Positions 58,827 to 64,000 of a stretch of DNA of 64,000 bases are shown here, piece by piece. Where the stretch lies: the NCBI GenBank assembly GCA_002118135.1, contig BDIU01000239.1, positions 1 to 64,000 on the forward strand, in the 5' to 3' direction. The position numbers were made by a program, and so were the translations under genes. Position 1 is the stretch's first letter; the number at the start of each line of letters is the position of its first letter. Source of the DNA: Trebouxia sp. TZW2008. Its lineage: Eukaryota > Chlorophyta > Trebouxiophyceae > Trebouxiales > Trebouxiaceae. Below the pieces are notes generated by a model, which searched no databases, was not told the origin of the DNA, and was given only the letters and a program-made list of their open reading frames with translations.

Positions 58827-59928
58827 GAGCAGTAGCAGCAATGATGCAAGCATGGGAAGGATGAGGATGGAGAGACTCTCAGTTTGTGGCAGTAAGGAAA
58901 GCAGTTCTCTAAGCATTTCTTCTATCCTTGTGCCAAGACAAGCCGCAAGGGTGATGCTTTGCTCAATAATCTCAAACGCTGCTGATCCTATATAGCCGAA
59001 GACCATTGCAGTACAACCAGACTGCATCTCACCCTGTGAATGCAGAGGTGCTGCAGGTTTGTCATGCTGTGGAGCATGTCATCATACTGTTGGGGTGCGG
59101 GACCGGTCAGACTGTCCATGTGTAGCCTGGTCAGACCTGCAAGCCAAGTCAAAGCTTGTCAATGAATGTTACAACAGCAATGTATTACACATTGTATCAC
59201 AGGTGCTAGGTATGTGTTGACCAAGTCCGGTCTCAGTAGGCCGGTGAAAGCAAAGGCTGTGCACTGGATGCCTGAGGCAGGAATTGCTGCTTTGCTCTAA
59301 AGGGCTCAAGGCTCAAGCAAGCAAATTAACCAATGACGAACATATGCACTGTTGTGATTGACATGATGTGAATCCAGTTGGCAAAGTCTGTGAGCAAAGC
59401 AAATGGCCTGACACTGAAGCAACACAGGATGCAGCATGCCTAGATTGTGATGCATCATTGTCCAACGGAGTGCAGCGAGGCTCTTTGATTTTAAGCCTGT
59501 CCTCTCTCAAGAGAGGATACAACACAAGGCATCAAGGGAGGTTCTGGAATAGCGCCAAAAGTGCTCTGCATTGAGATCAGAAGAAGCAGCATACCTGACA
59601 AAGTAGCCAGCTCTGCAATGGATTCACACCCATCAAAGCTACAGTTCTGAAGGCTTAGGGTCTGAAGGTTGCTGATGGTTGCTAAGCACAAAGTTGAGTT
59701 CTGCACGAATGCTACTTTCTTGAGGTACAGATGTCGTACTGCAGGGAAGTACAGCTTCAGCTGCTCTGTGCTGAGAACTGGCGGCTGCATGGTGTGCAGG
59801 TTGCAGCGGACTGATGTAGTCCAGTGTCTGCAGACCAGGTGCATCTGCTTGTGGGTGGTCAGGTCGTTCCTCAGCACGATAGCCGAGAGGATGTCGCTGG
59901 GCAGATGTGACCAGTCAGCCTGCGGCAT
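53638..59928 (-). CDS. F-box/LRR protein with C-terminal membrane segment
   Basis: Nine exons (59928-59595, 59136-59033, 58506-58355, 57626-57480, 56938-56865, 56471-56364, 55923-55691, 55114-54973, 54032-53638) sum to 1689 bp, 562 residues, in one frame. An F-box opens the protein: WSHLPSDILSAIVLRNDLTT then LVCRHW. About ten leucine-rich repeats follow, such as LQTLSLQNCSF, LTYLNLSG, LKQLDLSHTML, LQRLDVSYTPV and ITDVGLGF. F-box/LRR proteins are substrate receptors of SCF ubiquitin ligases. The last exon is unusual: PRWMNLMDT, then about 55 hydrophobic residues (VFCFFILYISVMLVFFTLVF, VASFLVAGALAIVGA), then an acidic end EDDQDEV. The link of exon 8 to this exon rests on phase and the absence of another terminus. 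Exon 3 ends at a GC donor. Decoys flank exons 3, 8 and 9. Confidence 0.83.
54033..54400 (-). repeat. Three decoy copies upstream of F-box gene exon 9
   Basis: Acceptor positions are 54032 (functional), then 54146, 54266 and 54377, spaced 111-120 bp. Read on the minus strand, copies give versions of PRWMNLMDT (e.g. VIPRWMNLMDTVMMSA then stop in the first transcribed copy). Confidence 0.85.
54790..54890 (-). repeat. Downstream copy of F-box gene exon 8 tail
   Basis: GGTGAGCTCTTGAGCAA.. near 54834 repeats the end of exon 8 (GGTGAGCTCTTGAGCAAGCG at 55002). The copy lacks a good donor. Confidence 0.7.
55632..55686. repeat. (AGCAC)n array touching a splice donor
   Basis: About eleven AGCAC pentamers sit directly next to the exon 7 donor of the F-box/LRR gene, so transcription enters the array a few bases after GTGAGT. 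Confidence 0.92.
58108..58190 (-). repeat. Downstream copy of F-box gene exon 3 tail
   Basis: On the minus strand it reads QNQHSAPELQYLS, a stop, then TNLR, against QNRHSAPGLQHLSCLTNLR in the exon. The copy keeps a GTAAGG donor where the functional exon has GCAAGG. Confidence 0.82.
58786..58824. repeat. (CAG)n microsatellite in an intron
   Basis: Twelve or more CAG units lie inside intron 2 of the F-box/LRR gene, with looser CAG-rich sequence after them. Confidence 0.9.
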
Positions 59929-60696
59929 TCAGCAGTGTCAGCTTGACGCCAGTCTCTACCGCCGAAACGAAAGAGGAGGTCAAAGGCCAACTTGCTTGCC
60001 TGGGCTTTGTGACACGCGTGTCTCCGCCCGCGCAAAATACGCGCTCCACATGAGCACCGGTTGAGGCCTCTCACATCATCGTCTTCAACGATGGCAGCCA
60101 TATGAGCTGCCACGCGATGTAGCTAAACCGAGGGCACCAAAGCACTTCTCCCGCGGTAGACGCCGGCCCTTCGACAGCGTAGATCTTCGGCTGAACGTCA
60201 GACACCCAATTTCAGATTGAATGCTTGGCCTGAAGGCCTCCGTTGATGGCGCGCTGCAGCGCGTGGTGCAGGTCAACGCGTGTGAAAGTCAGATCGCACA
60301 GCAGGCAACTTCAGCAGTAGCAGCTACAACGATGCAGGCATTTCTTTCGGAATGCCCAATTGTGTGCGTGTTTGCCGCCGTACCTCTTTTAGATCGGCAC
60401 GCTGCAACGCGATCACCAATATCCAGAACAGAAGCCTAGGGGTCCCGAGTTTGTTGACTAACACAAGCGAGATACTTGATCGTAACTGCTGCAGACTGAC
60501 TAAGAAAAGGTTGCACGAGTATCACGGGCGGACACATGAGTAGACGCAAAGCGTAGCGCAAGATTGCCTGAAATGGCTCTTCTTCTTGATATTGAAGGGG
60601 AAGAACAACCAAAATCTTGGTCTTCGACTTAAGTCACTGCACAAATTCCGAAACAACAGGTCGGTCTTTGTCGTTCCCGACATCCAGCGAGACACA
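59929..60696. promoter_or_regulatory. Divergent interval, F-box/LRR and 60697 gene
   Basis: The interval separates two divergent start codons and should hold both promoters. It appears richer in CpG than the rest of the window. An alternative upstream reading for the F-box gene exists: a minus-strand open stretch from about 60101 (MAAIVEDDDVRGLNRCSCGA) ends near a GCAAGC site and could splice to a GCAG acceptor at about 59923. No TATA box is evident. Confidence 0.4.
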
Positions 60697-61629
60697 ATGC
60701 AAGCTAGCAGTTCTGCGCTGTCGTCATCTGCAGTTGCGCCGCGCGCACTACACGAGAATGTCCTTCAAAGAATGGCACAGCGAGGGTGCTGGCCCTGTCT
60801 GGTAAGCCAGTCTGTGGACTACTTGTCGGCAAAGAACGCGCTGCTTTCCAGTGTCACGTCCTGACAAGACGTACAACTTGAATTGCAGGACAAAGAAGGT
60901 TTGAAAGCACAAGTCAAGGCATATGACGCGAGTAAGTTCTCGGGACTGAGGCAGACTTTGGTAAGCACAGGAAGGTTCAACGTGAGCTATGTGTATCAGC
61001 TAGTCTGCTATCTGCTTGTGAACATAGCAACAACGTGGCCTACCACTCAATTGGCAACCATGCGTTGCACTGCCTGAGTCGACGGCGGTGGCACCTTGCA
61101 GATCAGCTGCATGCGTAGGCAACCTCAGCTACAAGTACAGTTCCTACACCAGGAGGAGAGGTTGCTCCTTGTAAATCCTTGCCATGTTGGTGCCCTTGGC
61201 GCAATTCTCACACATTTCCAGAGAACAGATCGATGACTCTGTTGTTTCATTTGACTTCTGCAGCAGCTCACAACTGAGAAACCACTTTCCAAATCCGATT
61301 TCGTAGACCGTTACATCAAAACGGCAAGCAAGTTCCTGGCAAAACTAGCGCACATTGCTGGCATGGCAAAGACTGAGGCAACGCTGTTTGCAGAAACTTG
61401 CAATACCCAGGAAGAAACCTCTAATTGTGTGATGGCGACATGGAACACCAATATTACTGACCGAATAAGCCTGCAATACAACATCCATGCTGAGCAAACT
61501 TGCACTGCCAAGAGGTATTGGACAAGATGGACTCATGCAATGCAGATGACATGGCAAGTCAGCTGTATCAAACAACTTTTGCTGCAGTCGCATCACAGCC
61601 CTTTCAGGACTAGTCATGATATTCTGTGA
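60697..61629 (+). CDS. Unrecognised protein, three in-phase exons
   Basis: Exons 60697-60801 (MQASSSALSSSAVAPRALHE..), 60889-60960 (DKEGLKAQVKAYDASKFSGL) and 61264-61629 (QLTTEKPLSKSDFVDRYIKT..) are all phase 0 with good GTAAGC donors and CAG acceptors, giving 180 residues. The third exon may instead splice onward: a coding-like exon at 62430-62540 (EVLLQSGSKAFTSAQTGALA) follows a CCGCAG acceptor. The sequence is helical and charged with no recognised motif. Confidence 0.5.
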
Positions 61630-63276
61630 ACCTGGCATCACTTTAGGCAAGAAATTCCCTGGCAGACATTTGGCGAGATGTGTATGCAACACATGCACAT
61701 TGTAAGCACAGAAGAGTCTTGATGCAACAACTGCGCACTTTCCAACAAGACTGTTCTTGCATCATTGTCATTTGGTCCTGACTCAAAATTGAGAATTGCA
61801 TTGAACTTCCAGTTCTGATAACAGGCACATTGGAGCACTTTCAGTATTTCATGAATACTGATCAGTATGCAACAAGGGCACGCGTCAGTGCAGTTGCGTC
61901 ACTGCAGGGTTAGACCGTCATTTTGACCTAAACAGCCAACTGCCCTTGAAGGGCAGATTGTGCAAGTTTGGCAAAACTGTACTCAAGGTGCCCTGCCTAT
62001 ATTGAAACTTGCAGACTGCTAGCTGTCAAGACTGGCTACTCCATGCTTAACGAAGCAATGTGCATGAGCAGCAATGTTCAACGTGGCAATGTTACAGCAC
62101 CCCATGCAATGAGGCATAAATGAAATGAAAAGCAAACGAGGTTTGGATTTGTCTCAGGTCCACATGTGTGCATTTACACATATTGTTATCCACATATTGT
62201 TCAGTTACAGCATATGCATGAACTGCAAGCCATTTTATTCATGCCAGCTTCAGACGACTGCAGCACTATATTGCAGCACTGCAAACATGATGGCCAAGGT
62301 CATTGCAAAAGTCTAGTCTGCTGCATTCAATTTGCTGATGCTACTGCTGTAGGAGCACGCACGTTTGCATGTACATTCCTAATGTTCATGTTAGAAATTG
62401 ACGCCCTTGTATGCAAAACACAGCCGCAGAAGTATTGCTGCAATCGGGTAGCAAAGCCTTTACGTCCGCGCAGACAGGGGCGCTGGCAGTGTGGACAGAC
62501 CTAAGACAGTCATTGCAGCATTTTGGGTCAGTCTACGTAGACCAAATCACAGTTCCTGAGGCGAATTGCACACAGTTGCAGTGTTGGACAGAAATTGCCA
62601 ATGAAAAATTTGCAGGCTGACTTGCATGTAGTGCTCAATCTACTGCAAAAGTGTTCAGCTCAGCTTCTCAGTCGCGCAACGTTGGCGTCCAGCACAAAGG
62701 TTTGCTGCTGATTGCAAGCTTGTAGCAACAGATGTCATACATGATGCATCCCTCCAAATGTTGACTGGCTAGACTTGAACAGCTGATTGATCTGTCACAT
62801 GGTGATGCAGATCCTGCAGATGCTTCTTTTGAAAGTGTTTTCACAGTGTCAAAGGAGCCTTGTCTGTCTTGATATGTTTCGGCCAAAACCTCCAATGTGG
62901 ACAAGGGGTGTGAAGTGCAAGATGGTCTGCGCCTGCAAGTCAAATTTTCTTTTTTTGTGTCACATAGCTGATGTGTTCTCTGACATATGCATAACTGCAG
63001 ATGCACACAGCCTTTTGCGTCTGCAACTGATGTCTGCTGAAGCGATAGCGGTGCTCAATAAGTGAGACACATCTGTCAATTTGCTGAGTCGTTGCTATAG
63101 TACTATGTATGCTTAAAACATAGAGGTCCAGCTTGATGAGGGTTTAGCTTAGGCAACATTGCGCATGCATGCATGGCAAACTTTGACAGCAACCTTGCAT
63201 CAGCAACTTGCAGTGACTCAAAGAGAATCCTGGCGATCTAAATCCAAAAAACAGACATCTGTTCAGGCTCATCACA
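61630..63276. other. Unassigned region between convergent genes
   Basis: The exon-like stretch 62430-62620 may extend the 60697 gene. A plus-strand stretch near 62770-62860 (EQLIDLSHGDADPADASFES) also looks coding but is unlinked. Nothing else is recognised. Confidence 0.35.
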
Positions 63277-64000
63277 CTACCTAGACAGAAAAGATGTATG
63301 AGCTATGCGCTGCCTGTCTAACTGGGAGCCATTGATGTAAGCTTTGGCTCTGCGGGCCCAAAAGTCTTTCAGCTCAGCACAGCATTCCAGATATTCCTCA
63401 TACAGCTGCTCTAAGCGCTCTTCAAAGCTGGCGCCATCCTCATTGCTCCTCAGCATAGCGTCAATTTCTGTGTCAGTGTAGCCATCTGCAACAGCTTTTG
63501 CCGCCGCAACATCCATGCCAAGGCCTTGGGCTATGTGTATCAGAAGCTTTCTCTGTGTATTGCAGTACATCTTGCACATTGCATTCTCTGACATGGCCTT
63601 AGCATTGACTCGCCTCTGCAGTGCTCAAGCTCAATGTTTGCAAGGTAGAGCAGTGTCAGCACTGAAAAAGCATCTATGTTTCCGTTGCTTACTTGCCACT
63701 AGCGTAATGGTTGTGATGCGAACTAATCTTTGGAAGTGGCGGTGGTCCTCTTTGCCGATTTGCAACTGCAAGAGAGGACTGTAGTAAGCTCAAGGCCTTG
63801 ACATGTCACTCTGTATAGGTATAAGAAATGCGATGCAAGGAGACAGCAAGTTGTCAAAAGGCTATTCCAAAGATGCACAGACTCACGCACCATTCGCTCT
63901 TTGATCTCAGTACTCACAGAGTCCAGCGGATTTGCTTTGGCAGGAGGTGTAGAGGATGTCTGCAGCACAAAACGTTGCTCTGTTTTGCAGCGCCATTTCT
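63277..64000 (-). CDS. Unrecognised protein, C-terminal part, runs off window
   Basis: Exons 63959-63887, 63765-63693 and 63613-63277 join in phase to a stop at 63277; upstream exons lie beyond the window. The readable part has STEIKERMV, a proline-rich RQRGPPPLPK, then a helical charged region: GLGMDVAAAKAVADGYTDTE and FEERLEQLYEEYLECCAELK. The end is DRQRIAHTSFLSR. It looks like a coiled-coil-forming C-terminus. The final acceptor is GCAGAG/GCG, two bases from an alternative CAG. Family unknown. Confidence 0.6.

Noticed and set aside
59871..60113. Upstream minus-strand frame starting MAAHMAAIVEDDD as the F-box gene start
   Set aside because: It could be a 5' exon through a GC donor, but the ATG at 59928 directly precedes a complete F-box; kept only as an alternative.

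Overview
This is nuclear DNA of a eukaryote with small exons (mostly 40-330 bp) split by GT-AG introns. I see no bacterial-style operons, rRNA, tRNA or CRISPR arrays. A green alga, probably trebouxiophyte-like, fits best: there is a plant-type SnRK1 KIN-beta-gamma subunit with a glycogen-binding domain at its N-terminus, an expansin, plant-like mTERF proteins and F-box/LRR genes. Species is not determinable. Gene models were built by hand by joining exons whose reading phases agree; every recognised model closes in frame unless stated.

Layout. 447-3337 (-): SAM-dependent methyltransferase, 3' end not found. 5726-10351 (+): secreted expansin with a serine linker and a six-cysteine tail. 11336-11560 (+): orphan mTERF fragment. 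11874-20127 (-): SNF4/KIN-beta-gamma, twelve exons, convergent with the expansin and head-to-head with a ubiquitin-like gene (20547-21154, +). 21649-25969 (+): MYG1 exonuclease. 27656-29907 (+): unrecognised 468-residue protein. 31921-35794 (+): dienelactone hydrolase. 38058-39689 (-): decayed mTERF copy. 40915-42450 (-): unrecognised exons. 42787-44361 (-): intact mTERF gene. 44.8-53.6 kb: mostly tandem and dispersed repeats. 53638-59928 (-): nine-exon F-box/LRR gene with a membrane-spanning C-terminus. 60697-61629 (+) and 63277-64000 (-): two unrecognised genes, the second running off the window.

The most striking property is shared by nearly every gene. Short stretches (about 107-180 bp, once about 420 bp) spanning one intron-exon junction have been tandemly repeated 2-6 times. 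Copies of an exon's 5' part, each with its own acceptor-like AG, lie upstream of the functional exon. Copies of an exon's 3' part with its donor lie downstream. The result is long introns filled with decaying decoy splice sites. This pattern, the expansin and F-box domain architectures, the mTERF duplications and a small dispersed repeat are the main points of interest.

The genes do not form one pathway. They cover energy sensing (KIN-beta-gamma), organellar gene expression (mTERF, possibly MYG1), cell-wall remodelling (expansin), small-molecule metabolism (methyltransferase, dienelactone hydrolase) and protein turnover (F-box/LRR, UBL).
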